Positions 38,886 through 50,999 of a DNA stretch of 64,000 bases are shown piece by piece. Every line of letters starts with the position of its first letter. Position 1 is the first letter of the stretch. The notes under the pieces were generated by a model. That model made no database searches, was not told where the DNA came from, and worked only from the letters and a program-made list of their open reading frames with translations. The position numbers were made by a program, and so were the translations under genes. The DNA is from Melanocharis versteri (lineage: Eukaryota > Chordata > Aves > Passeriformes > Melanocharitidae). The stretch covers positions 2,978,005 to 3,042,004 of the forward strand of contig VZTG01007436.1 of assembly GCA_013397845.1 (NCBI GenBank), read 5' to 3'.

Positions 38886-41800
38886 AATACATAATTTACT
38901 AGCATTAATTACCTTAATTTAAAATAAATTCAAATAAGCAGAGCTTGAGGAAAAGTAATCCAGCAATATAAGGACTGCCTCTAGGAAGATCAAGGGGATC
39001 AGAAGCAAGCAGGAAACTAACTAAACCCTTTCTTCTTAAATATCAAGCAGAAACCCACAGGGACTTTCAGATCAGAAACTACAATGCTGACTGCTACCTA
39101 TACTCACTACTTTCTTGCCAATTAACTTACTAATAAACTTTGACAAAGTTTGCCAGTACACAAGGCAACAGTACAGCATGAACAAAAGATACTGTAGAAA
39201 TAAGCCATTAGAATTTAGGCACAGCTCTTGAAGTAGAGGGTGAACGACAGCCCATCCTATGACCTCCCCTGAGATGGCCAGGGGAGAAAATTGTGAACAC
39301 AAGAGAGAACGATAAGCGAGTAAGAAGCTGGTAAGAAAGAAACCAGCAGCTGAAAATCCACTGCTTGATGCCTAAAAAATAACAACAACAACAAAAATTC
39401 TAGGCAGCCAACACAGCAACAAGTTCAGAACTTCCACCTGTCTGCAGCCTTGAGAAGGTAGTGGATGTAGACAGAGCAAGAAGAGAAAAGGAGAAAAGCA
39501 ACAGTATTAAGGACTATGGAAAAATGGTATCAGTTCTGCCACTGATGAGCAATTAATAGAACAAGGGAGTGCAATCATACTAAAACTATTTCCTAATTAA
39601 AATAATTACATTGGCTGGCCTTTAAGGAGATTTATTTATAGTAAGTGTGACAAGCTATTAAGGATTCAATTGAGATCAGAAGTCTCAAATTATGTCTTTA
39701 GGTATGGGGTGGAAGTGAGCCGCTGTCAAGCAAAATATCTCACAGAGTAATTTGTTTCTAGCAAGGGACATAACTGGAATTATTCTGCTAAGATCAGAAT
39801 TCAAATAACTTTTGTGTATATGGACACACGTAGATTGCAAAATGTGATTGCTACAGTCAAAAAACTTCTGCAATAGCTGTCAAATGACATTTCATTCATA
39901 GGAATTATGTCCTAAGTTTTCTTATACAAACAGCACTTTCAAAATTCTTATAGTTTTGTTTCATTTTTAAAAATCAATTTCTATCCATTATATACTAAAA
40001 TGTACAAGGTTCTCATGGTTGTATTTTTCCTCTAACTAAATATTGCTGAAGACATTTGGAGTCTCTCGCCTCTGATCTCCCTATGCAGATCCTATGGGCT
40101 GTTAAAACACCCACAACCAGCATATTAAGACTGAAACCTCCACACTGATCTATCTAAAAGGCATGGAATTTTAGAGATGAGTGAGGAAGGAAGAAAAAAA
40201 ATCATAAAAAACCTCAAAAAAGTTTCTAAGTTCTTAATTTTCACCACCAAGTGTAGCAGAACTGCTGTCTAGAGTGGCAGATCAAGATCAAACAATGAGC
40301 ATCCCAAAGTCAGACTGTGAAATCAATAGTTTGGACACACTTTTTCTAAATGGAACTTTTCTGCTGGAAGCACAAAATGCTTTTCCGGCCATGGAGATCG
40401 TTCATCAGGTTTTAGTCCTAAAGGATAAATACCCTTTGTATTGCACAGAAAGATCTCTTGGAACTAGATCAGAGGTACTGAAGGTACACTAAGAGCTTAT
40501 TGCCAACAACACTCAGCAGAAAAGCTCATTTATGTCACTCAGAGCTGGCAGCCTATAGACATATACTGCAATTACTGCAACCCATACAAGCACACAATAA
40601 ATTATTTTATTAATTACTTTAATCACACATTAAGAGGTACAGCAATATGTTACAAAATGTATATTATGAACTCAAAGAGAGGTAATTTCACTGGCATTTT
40701 TAAACTCAGCTGTTGTCGTTAGCATTTCTTATCCAGCAAAGGCTTTTTCTCATTCGATTTCCAATGCTTGTCTGCTCCCTAATCCTAACCCCTCACCTCC
40801 AGACACTGAAAGGCCACTTGATTCACCTTTCTGATCCCATTTCATTCCACAGATGCTGCTATTTCCAAGGAGCCATCTTTTCCTCTGTAAGCCCTGATCA
40901 TCATCCCACTCCAAGAGCTGATATACATTTTTCTTCTACCCCATTGTTATCTACAGCGATTTACTGGTGAACTTAATTTTTATTTGACATATTAATAATC
41001 CAGTGATGACTTTAGTACGTCAGGGTTCGCTTTAACAATGAGGGAAACTTGTTTGCTGCTATGGATGACAAAACAGAGTTCTGGTGATAGCAAGACTAAA
41101 TGAGATAATCTAGAATTCCGAACTTGTTGGAATCACCTGGAGTGCAACACACTGCTTAATTAATTGGCAATTAATAGACATCATCCTACAAAGGAGACCA
41201 GTGCCATAAGCTGCTAAAAAGTCTGCTTTGCAGTTCAGAATGGAAAGGCCACATAGTGCTACAATAATGTTTGCCGTCCTTTTTTATTCACTAGAAGCAG
41301 CGGGCACTCAGAAACCCTCATTTTTATTGCAGAAGAACAAACTGGACAGAGATGACAATATCCGTAGGGCTGCAGAGGTTTTATTTTATGTTTCTTCATG
41401 ATCTTCACAAAAAAATGAAGCAAAACCAAAGAAACTGCCCCACAACATAATTTCAGTTAACTACTAAGCAGATTGAATTGGTAACTAGACACACTTGACA
41501 AATTCACCACTGGATCCGGCATCAGTAAAACATGCAGCCAAGCTGCTTCAAGGAGCGCAAACTTTCAATTGCCTCTACTACCTGCTCTGAAAACATTACC
41601 ATCTGGATATCATTCATTATCTCGTTTTAAAGCAAGTGGGTATGTTACCTCAGCTCAGCCTCTCAGGCACTCACTGCTTTCCCCTTCTATGACGTAGGCA
41701 ATTTCCATAGTGACAAAACATGTCAGACAAGATAATAACAGTCCTATTTCATGTAAGCTAATACCAAAAAGCTGACTAGCTCTCAGCAGTTTTTTCAAAT

Positions 41801-42203
41801 GTACTCTAGCCTATGCAAAATACATAAGGAAGGATTGAGAAAATAATTTCTACTACCAACAGTTGTGGCTCTGATAGCTTTAATATGGAACTCAACAAAC
41901 AGCAACAAGGCATTCCATGCAGGTCATTCAAAAACCTACGCTTGGTTATATATTCTCTGAAGGGATATGTTAGATTAAAATTAATTACGAAATAATTAGC
42001 TGAAACTTTCTAAATAACTATATTTAACTGTTTAAATACATCATAAAGCAATAATCCTTTTAAGGTGGGTACATATCCTCAGCTTTATCTTTCAACAGTA
42101 CTGGTACACTTTAAAGGATTCACTAAGCACTTCATACAGCTATTAGAGCACACTGTCATGAAATTATCTCCACCTCAATTAGAAGTCTGCTAACCTAATA
42201 TTA

Positions 42204-42217
42204 AACACACACACACA
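42204..42217. repeat. Short (CA)n microsatellite
   Basis: About six and a half AC units, then AGCTG. Too short to be a long-array marker but possibly polymorphic. Confidence 0.7.
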
Positions 42218-43673
42218 GCTGTACACTACACAATTGCATCAATTCTAGAATTTTGAAGTATTCAATATTTTGATAGCACATATTCTAAAATGAAAATATT
42301 TTTAATTTGTATGTAATAGCCCATCCCCAAGTAAGGTAACTTAATTTTTTTCCATATTGCTTTTCAAATACTACAGTGAAAACAAGAACAGTAACATCAA
42401 CCTCCACTGACAGATTTCAGCTCTAATTTAAATTGATCTGATCCAAGAAAGACAGGAAGAACATGCATGTCCTGTATAACTTATATCGGAAAGACACAGC
42501 TCTGCGCTTATTATGACAGTCCAAAAGCACTTTATCCTACAGCACTGGAATGAATTCTTAAGTCCCTCCATTTTATTTAATCAAAGCAAAGAATTCATTC
42601 TAGATTTGTGCAGTTCATTCATCAGACAGAATTAAATTTTTGATAAGCCATTGTTAAATTTTTCATAACATAACGATCTGAACTTTAATAGCCCTTTCAC
42701 TTGCTTCTCCTTTGTCTTCCAATTTCCATGCTATGAGGCACAGTGAAGAGCCTAGGAACTGGAAAAAAAAAAGCATGAGCTTCTTTAAAATACAGAATAT
42801 CAGGACAGTCACAAAGCTTCAGAGATTAAGCATTAATACAGACAAAGCAGTAAGCCAGCACATGTTATATTCCTATTAGAACCAAAACATTGAAACCACA
42901 AAACAAACCTTTGTGAGAGTATATCCAGATTTAATTCTGCAAGTCTATCCCTTAAAATTCAGGATATAAAAAAAAAAAATTATTCTCTTACCCAGAAGTA
43001 CCAGACAATCATGAGAATTCATTCCTACAGACATGTTTGTATGAAATGCTTATTCTATCAAGACTAAGCATTTAGGAAAACTGTCTTGGTTTTTTTGAAC
43101 TTTCTTCAGGAAACAAGCTTTTACCCTTTGTCTTCTACTGTTTCAGCTGCTCATTTTAAGAAAAATCTTCTGTCTTTATTCCTGAGACACCCATGATCAC
43201 ACCAACTGCACTCAAACTCAGAGTTCCTGCCTCCTGGTATCCCTATCAACCAAATCTCTACTACAAAGCTGGCTCAGCTTCAATTTATTACAGATACATT
43301 AATATGGTATGAAAAAACTCAATTCGATTGATAGGATGGCAACCAAAAGTAAATAAAAAGCAACTAGTCCCCCAACTCAAATTACTTTTTCTTGTGTGGG
43401 GTATTTGTTGCAGCTTTTCCCAAAACAGATGTTTTATTTGGCATCAGGAAGAAGCAGCAGAGGTACGTATCTGATTTTTTCTCATGAGCTTCCAGAACTA
43501 GTCTCCACTCAGCTTTTATCTAATTAATTTGCCCAAGTGCTGAAAAAGCACTTCAGGGGTTTTTTTTAATTCACATAATCAGCAGAGATTTACACTTTTT
43601 TCTTTTAAATTTTCCATTGTATTAATGATATATCAAAAACAACTTTTAAATCCCAGCTCCCACAAAATCTTTA

Positions 43674-43856
43674 ACAGAATCATCCAGGCTGGCAGGCACT
43701 TCAAAATGTCACCTTGTCCAAAACTCCTGCTCAAAACAGGGAAAACACTGAATTCAAAATTTCAAATTCAGGTTGCTTTGGACTTCGACCAAGCAGGTCT
43801 TCAAACATTGCTCTCTGCTCTGAATGGTACTCCCTCTCTGCTTCTCCAGGAGTTCT
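43674..43856 (-). mobile_element. CR1 LINE, older diverged 3' fragment
   Basis: Read on the plus strand as the reverse complement of a CR1 3' end. It begins ACAGAATCATCCAGGCTGG, continues through a TGTCCAAAACTCCTGCTCAAA block (43716-43736), a TTCAAATTCAGGTTGCTTTG block, and a GAATGGTACTCCCTCTCTGC block corresponding to the usual 'ground-and-smooth' CR1 interior. Many substitutions and small indels relative to the remembered consensus suggest an older subfamily than the copies at 14066 and 17585. The element lies in the same direction as KCNMA1. Short open frames crossing it (43625-43990 and 43731-43949) are by-products. The left end is sharp; the right end is approximate. Confidence 0.78.
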
Positions 43857-45716
43857 TATCAGAATATACACAGAGGCATATGCAGCAGATTTTGACTGCT
43901 TTATCATGTAGGAAGTTAGCACAATCATTTCTTTTTCCTGCTGACTCACTTTATCACAGAGCTAATAAGGGGATCCACTTATGTCACTAGTTCATGCACT
44001 TCTGTACTCATTTTAGAAATTAATAGTAAGAGGAATAGTATTTCATTGGCTTATGTTGTTAATGGGATTTAAAATGTAGTCTCTGTGCGGTCTTATCAAA
44101 AAACCACAAATTCCAGGCCCCTAAAAAAACCCCAAAAGACAACACTCTTACACACAAAACAATTCCAAATGCAGCAAGAAAAGGGAAAGAAAACAAAAGA
44201 ACCCACCCACAATTCAGCTACTCCCACAAACATCTTGCACCTCATAAAGTATGAAGGACCTGTTTTCTTCTGAGGCTCAAAAACCACAGAATAAAGTAGA
44301 ATAGATTTTACTAATTTTTTTCAAAAGATATCCTGCAGAATAATCCTAAAATTTGTTATACACAGAGTATTTTCCACTTCAACAGCTAGGTATACGTGTT
44401 AACAATGTTCCTCCTAACACTGTTTGCATTCATTAAAAGTGTCCAGTAAATCTTACTCCACACTCCCAAAGCAGAAACTAAGGAAACAACCTCAGGTGCT
44501 GTGGAGAAGTTACCGCTTGGAAGAGGGGTTGTAATGACACTCTAAGACTCAGCAGCATTTTCACTGGGACAGTACAGTCTGTGGTTTGCATACCACTATC
44601 AGATAAGGCTGATGCAGTTTGGTCCACCCAGGAAAAAAACAGAAGAGCATTGCAATGGCTCAGATTTACACAGTTTTAATCCCATATAATTCCACAATAG
44701 GCCCCATGCCTGTTGGTTCTTATTGGTTGGCTCCAGGCTTCCAAAGGCATGTAGCCAGTAGGAAACATTAGACAAAAGGACTTAGGTGGAATTAGATAGC
44801 ATTTAGGCTGGGCGAATCTAGGCCACACCACGCTACCCCTTTTCTGAAAGCCCGGAACACTGCCAGTGTATTTTGACCAACAAATAAGTAACAGATAGAT
44901 TACTGGAAAAGAACTACATCCAAGCCATGCATCATACTGTTCTTAGCACGTACAATCAATAAAGACTTTCAATTTAGATTCTCCAAAAGCACTGGGTTTA
45001 CAGAAGTTCATGGCCTGTAGTCCAGTGGGATATGAGAGAAACATCCAGTTCATAAACTGTTTTTTTCCTCACTGATTTAGCCTGTGTGTAACAACACAAA
45101 AAATTGCTGATCTGTGACATTCTGCCTGAGTTTCTGCTCTATTTTTTTGCTTCAATAAGGGATTCAATCTACCTGAACTGTTATTGTTCAATTACTGTAA
45201 CATGAAAACAAGACATCAATCCCATGCGACTACAATAAAATATTTATCTTTCCCCTATTTAAATCACTTAATATTTTAATATACATCTAAATAAATTAGA
45301 AGCTATATGAACTGTCAAAAGGAATTTGGCTGAGTTTCATTATAATCCTTATGTAACACTCATCTAATTTTGCTTCTCTGCCTCCTAGCCAGGTTAGAAC
45401 ATGTAGTGATACACAGAGATGCCAATCTTTTCACAAGTATGTCCAGGAACAAACACCACCCCAAACATGAAATTAAGTTTTTCATAATATTAAAGATAAT
45501 CAGAGCTAAAAAAAGAGTCATGAAATCTTCTAAAACTCTGACTCAAAATAATTATTTCTCTGGTCATTCACACAGGAAGGATGATAAACCTTCCTGTCTT
45601 TTAGGAACTATGCATGAGGAAAAGTGGGAGAGCAATAGTAATGTTGTAGAGGTCTCCAGGGCAGGGTGTTCAAGACAACTCACTATGGTACTGAAAGAAC
45701 ACACTAGAACTCCAGT

Positions 45717-45777
45717 AATACACATACATAACTTATAAATAAATATGCATATATCAGGGATGTATGTTCAGAATTTT
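45717..45777 (+). repeat. Dispersed repeat copy A (inverted pair with 47350-47410)
   Basis: This 61-base stretch aligns without gaps to the reverse complement of 47350-47410. I count 51 of 61 identical positions, and all 10 differences are transitions. The most conserved core is AAATAAATATGCAT followed by ATCAGGGATG. The pattern of transition-only divergence suggests two old copies of one repeat family rather than chance. The family is not recognised. Similarity fades on both sides. Confidence 0.75.
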
Positions 45778-46025
45778 TTTTTATTGATGGGGTGAACACC
45801 ACCCTAGCTGATTTTCCAAATGATTTTGGGGCATGCGATTCAGATACTCCTACCCAAGAAACTCAGAGGCAAATGGAGTAAAAAAGTAAGAATCTGCCTT
45901 CACACTCAATGCTTGCAGACCTTCTAACCTTTATGGGCAAAATATTTCACTAAAAAAGGAGGCAAGTATTCTCAATCAGGTTAAAATGTTTTCCATTACC
46001 ATAAAGTAGATAATAAAGTAGGTAA

Positions 46026-46034
46026 GGGGGGGGG
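46026..46034. repeat. G9 homopolymer
   Basis: Nine consecutive G on the plus strand, which is C9 in the KCNMA1 RNA sense. Isolated. Confidence 0.8.
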
Positions 46035-47349
46035 ATTCCACACTACCTTTCTTCTTTCAAGGTAACACTTCCATTTGACTTTGCCAAATTTGAAACCCAT
46101 CTGGCTTTACCGTATTCAATAATTAATGCATTTTGGTCATATGTTTTGGTGGATTTCCTGCTAAGTCAAATCAGATATTCGAGAAAAACATCAAAAATCT
46201 CAAACTTTTCATAGATATACTAAAGTAAGAACTCTATAAAACTCTACATTATTATAATTTTTAATTGAGTTAGAAGCTGCCGTCATTTACATAGATATTC
46301 TTAACACTTTAAGCTGTTTCATTAAGTGCAAGTTAATATCCACTTTATTGAAATGACCACATCTGAACAAGTGATACAAGGAGTGACTATTAAGTTGAAG
46401 TCTGTGTAATGGGACAGATGACCACTGATGGCAAAAAGACCTTAAAAGGCCTAGAAGAGAGACTATTGAGAAAGTTAAATTCTTATTTTTGGAAAACCTC
46501 TATCGCACACTGTAGTATAGATGCTGTTGTTTTGTACAGCATTTTATATCGACTTAACTACAGGGAGAGGGTTTAGAATGATAAAGCTGAAGCCACATCA
46601 TAGACAGATGAAATATTTTTGTGACGATTTCACTGTGTTACTTGCAGAGAAAGTATCAGCAGACTTTGTTAATCTACTACAACTGTTTGGGATTAGAATT
46701 ATTTAAATCAGAGTGTGTATTAATGGTCACTGATACCAATATGCCTATACCATGTTGCAATTTTGCAGAGATTTATTTTCAAGGCAAAGAGAAGTTACCT
46801 ATTATTTTCCCCATGCAGATTGTCCAATTTAAAAGTCAAGAACATAAATTCCTTTGAAGAACATTGAAACAATACTAAAACCAACACAAATGAACAGACA
46901 GTACAATTTAAAGAAATTTTCCGTAAGTTACACCTGTCTTTAATCCACTGACAGAAACATCAAAGCAGCATTGGGGATACTGAATAAACCTCCTAACTAC
47001 TCTGTACATATCAATACCAAACTTAAACCTACAAACAGATTAATTTTACTTCCTGAGATAAAATAAAGTAAATTGAGAAAGCAGAAATCTTACCACATGG
47101 CAAAGCTCCATAACCTCAACACTAATCCTCAGCTCTTAAAACTAGAGCATACTAAAATATAGTGCACTAAAAACAAGGAAATCCAACTCAAGTAAATATA
47201 CATTTTGAAGATCTCAGCTGATGTCACCTACTCCTTATTTCTTCAAAATAGCTCTAGTTTTACAAGTTAAGAACTATAACCTCTCCTCTGACCAAACTCC
47301 CTGTACAGTGGAAAAGATGAAGTTTACAAAACCGATAGGTGACTTGACT

Positions 47350-47410
47350 AAAATTTTGAATGTGCATCCCTGATACATGCATATTTATTTACAAATTATA
47401 TACATGTATT
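47350..47410 (-). repeat. Dispersed repeat copy B (inverted pair with 45717-45777)
   Basis: Minus-strand partner of the copy at 45717-45777, in opposite orientation and separated by 1572 bases. Same length, no gaps. Being inverted, the two copies could pair in the nascent KCNMA1 transcript, but 84% identity over 61 bases gives only an interrupted duplex. Confidence 0.75.
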
Positions 47411-50400
47411 GCAATTAAAGGAACACAGGCCATACACAACAAACCTCATAAAAAGACTGGGGATTTAGAGAATAGTTAGAATTATAAATGAAGGGAAAGG
47501 GGACAGGGCAACTTCTATATTTAACTGGTTTTAAGCTTAGAACATGGTTTTTCCTATCTTCCTTAACACAAGAGTCATCTGAAGGGGACATGCTATAAAC
47601 TGACAGAGACTTTAACCCTACAGTCATCAGCGTTAATGATTAGCTTGAGCTATTAAGTAGCTTGAGATAGTTAATAAATCTCTCCAGCTAATCACTCCAC
47701 GCCACAGATAACAATAGTAGGCACTTTTGCTGCACACCTCTGTGGAAAGGCCAAGAACCAGAGGAATGAGGAAATGTAATGATCTTCACAGAGCCTCAAG
47801 GAGGTATTATCTTTACAATACAGCTTCTTGTTCTCACAAAGGACAAGTTAAGCTGCATTTTCTTTTGCAATATACATTTTGTAGTCGACCAGAAGCCACT
47901 CCTGCTAATGCCAAGTCAGGCACGCTTCACAGCAAATAGATGATTTAAATGAGAACAGCACATTTGAAGATGGAAGTGCAGGGCATGATGCATAACTCTG
48001 GCTTCCTGTTAAGGAGGCTTGTTGGTCTTACCTTGCCCATTCTGCCAGCTAATTATACCTCACAACAGCAGAAAGCAATTTTCTAACTCCCATGTTCACA
48101 TCCCATTAGTCTCCACGGTAAATGACTGGTAGACAGCATTCATAAAGTATCATCACAATAAATCTTACTCTCAAACACTTTCAAATGAAAGTGAAATTTT
48201 TCAATCATTTGGAACACTATTTAACAACTATTTCTTTGGATGTGATAACAAGCAGACACTAATCCATTAGGTATAAGTGGCCTTTACTAACACTGTTTGA
48301 TTTTCTAGAGACAAGGAAGGACACGGAGCAAGGCAGGCTGTGTGCTCTGCACTTAGCAAGAAATGGATATCATCAGTCAACAGTGGCAACATCTTTCCTT
48401 TCAATCACTCCAAGTAGCTGGGATGTCAGAAGTGACACAAAATGCAAGAGTTACAGAGGTGGGAGAGGGATCACGGCATCACACTGTTGAAAACTTCAGC
48501 TTTTTGCTTCAGCAAAAAACTTGTTGATCTGTTGCCAGAGTACACAGTGTACGCAACAGTGACCACCACATGACTTTTTTGACTTTTCTAACTGGTAAAG
48601 GAAACAAACTGAACACTTCCATCCTTTTGCGTTTGCCTCATTAGATTAATGGTCCCCTTAATGGGTACATTAAAAAAAAATACTCCCAACCAAATTAAAT
48701 TTCAGATTCCAATGAAGTGTTTAAAAATGACCATGACTTGAGTTTTAGTACACTGGAAAACCGTCACCTACAAGCAGAAGTAGAAGAAGACAATATTTTC
48801 CAGTCAGCACCTTAGCACATTGGTCCCCTGTGACTGATGCATGGGGTATTCTCACACACAGTACCAGCAGCATTTACATTAAATCTATCTACACAGAAAT
48901 AATGCAGATGTAAAATACTTTCTCTACCTCTGCTTCTCAAGGAAATTCATACAATATGTTTTCTCAAGATGTTCCAAATTTATATACAGACAACACCAAG
49001 ACGGGAGCTGTCTCAGCCCTGTAGGATTAGCTACAGACTGAATAAACAGGTTGCTGTATTGTTTCAAAATACAGTTTGACCTCTCTCACCCTAGGCATAG
49101 GGAAACACTTCAAAAAAAGCCACTAATGTAAATACAGCCACGGCTACATCTTTAGTTACACTAGGAACTCCAGCTTATGCAGGTCCTGCAATAAATTGAT
49201 GCTGAACCTCACCATGTTTTTTTTCTTACAGAAAGGTGTTCAAATGCAGGCAAATTACCTTTCTTTACTATTTCTAAAGTATGGGGATTTCTATTGGTAT
49301 TTTTTAGCAAAATTGCATTGAATAAAAAAGCATGCTATAACTTAACATCATTCAAATTCTGGATATTGGATTTTTCAGCCAGACTTTGGTTTTACAGTTC
49401 TGTTATTACACAGAATAATGTTGCCTCATATTGAATACTGAATTTTACCACGATCAGCAGAAAGACAATAATCACAAAAATATGACAGTAGTATATAAGA
49501 AGTATCTAAAATAGCATTTAAAACCTTGGCATGTACAGAAAAAAATGTGCCTGGTGGCACACCTAAACATGAACAAGTTATTGCAGGGCTGTGGTTCTGT
49601 GCCGACAGCTCAATGTAGCCCTAAAAAAAGCACCCACAGGCTTAGACGTACTGGTTTTGGCTAAAACAATTAGAGGCAGCCAAATAGAAGTCATTCCAGA
49701 AGTTAAAATAAATCAGTAATTAAGTGACACTTTTCAGAAATATAATTTTAGTTCTCATTTCCTTTTTTTCTAAATACTTTCTGGGCTGTTATTTTGAGAT
49801 GGCTATTAACCGCTAGGTTATTTTTAATGTCCCGCATGTGACAGATGTCTCTGGAAGAAAAGGCAGCTGAAGGACAACAAACTCCTTCTCCAGGATGGGT
49901 TTTATGTCCAGTGTTACTGTAAGAATCAACCCCAAATATGCTCTAATAAGCTCAGAAGTCACACTGACAACTTGCATATAAAGAATTATTTAAGACCACT
50001 GTTCTTTTTCTTTCTAAAGCAAGCGTACATTTGCAGGACATTTAGCCTTAGAGAAGGAAACACGTCTGACCAGCTTGGAAATGCACTTAGAGGAGTGGGA
50101 TCTGATTTGAAATTGAGACAGGGAATAAAGAAACTGGAGTTAAACAGTATCCTACAGAGAAATCTGTAATTGGTTTTGGTTCTAGTGTCATTAAAATGCC
50201 AAGAGGGACCACCATAAAGGCTCTCAAGTCAGCAGTTTCCTGAGCAGGTTGCCAGACACCAAGTAATTGCCAAGGAAAAAGTGACGAAAAGGAAGAAGAG
50301 AGAAAAACAGGTACAGAAAAGTCTCTGTAATAGAAGATATCCTTAATATAGTAGTGAATGAGTTATTCATTACAGTCTGGGCCATTGTAAGAATTAAAAA

Positions 50401-50533
50401 TTCTTCAATAATACAGTACCAAACTGGGTCTGCGAGATGTACGCATTTCTGAAGATACCAAATAAATTTAGCCCTGAAAGGATGCTATCAGACAGGAACA
50501 ATGCAGCCCATCTCTTTGATCCAGAAAAAACTA

Positions 50534-50640
50534 GGGGGGGGGGGGGGGAACGGGACCAAAACAAACAGAAAGAAACCAAAACCAAAACACCACACACACA
50601 CACACAAAACCAAAAAAAAAACCCAAAAAACCCACAACCA
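50534..50640. repeat. Compound simple repeat: G15, A/C-rich tract and (CA)8
   Basis: G15 at 50534-50548, then an A/C-rich tract that includes (CA)8 at 50591-50606 and runs of A with CCC. Open frames across it on both strands (50394-50800) encode low-complexity peptides and are artefacts. Length is likely unstable between individuals and prone to sequencing error. Confidence 0.85.
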
Positions 50641-50999
50641 ACTTCTAGACCACTCTAGATTAAATAGTAGATTCTTTACTGAAATACTTAAAAAAGAAGT
50701 AACAGGCAGCCTTGTGGGGTTGGGACAGAAGATCCCTTTCTCTAAGCCAACATTTGGGCCTGGTATGAGCTTGAGTTTGAAATCTTCCATTACATATTAA
50801 GGAGTACGTTTGCACAAAGTCCATCCTTCTCTGAAAAGACTCCTCCCTGCACTGACACCGCTACACTGTTCCCTAAGTCACACTTGGGTCACAATGAAAG
50901 GATAGCTAAGATGTGATGAAAAACACAGTCCATCATTATTTTTTTTCAAGTAGGTTACATCAGTCCTCCTGGATGTTACTGAGGCAGAATGTACAACAA

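Noticed and set aside
43625..43990. 121-codon open frame on the plus strand
   Set aside because: It is the antisense reading of an old CR1 copy.
45370..45738. 122-codon open frame on the plus strand
   Set aside because: No recognised family and no splice context. It ends inside the dispersed repeat copy.
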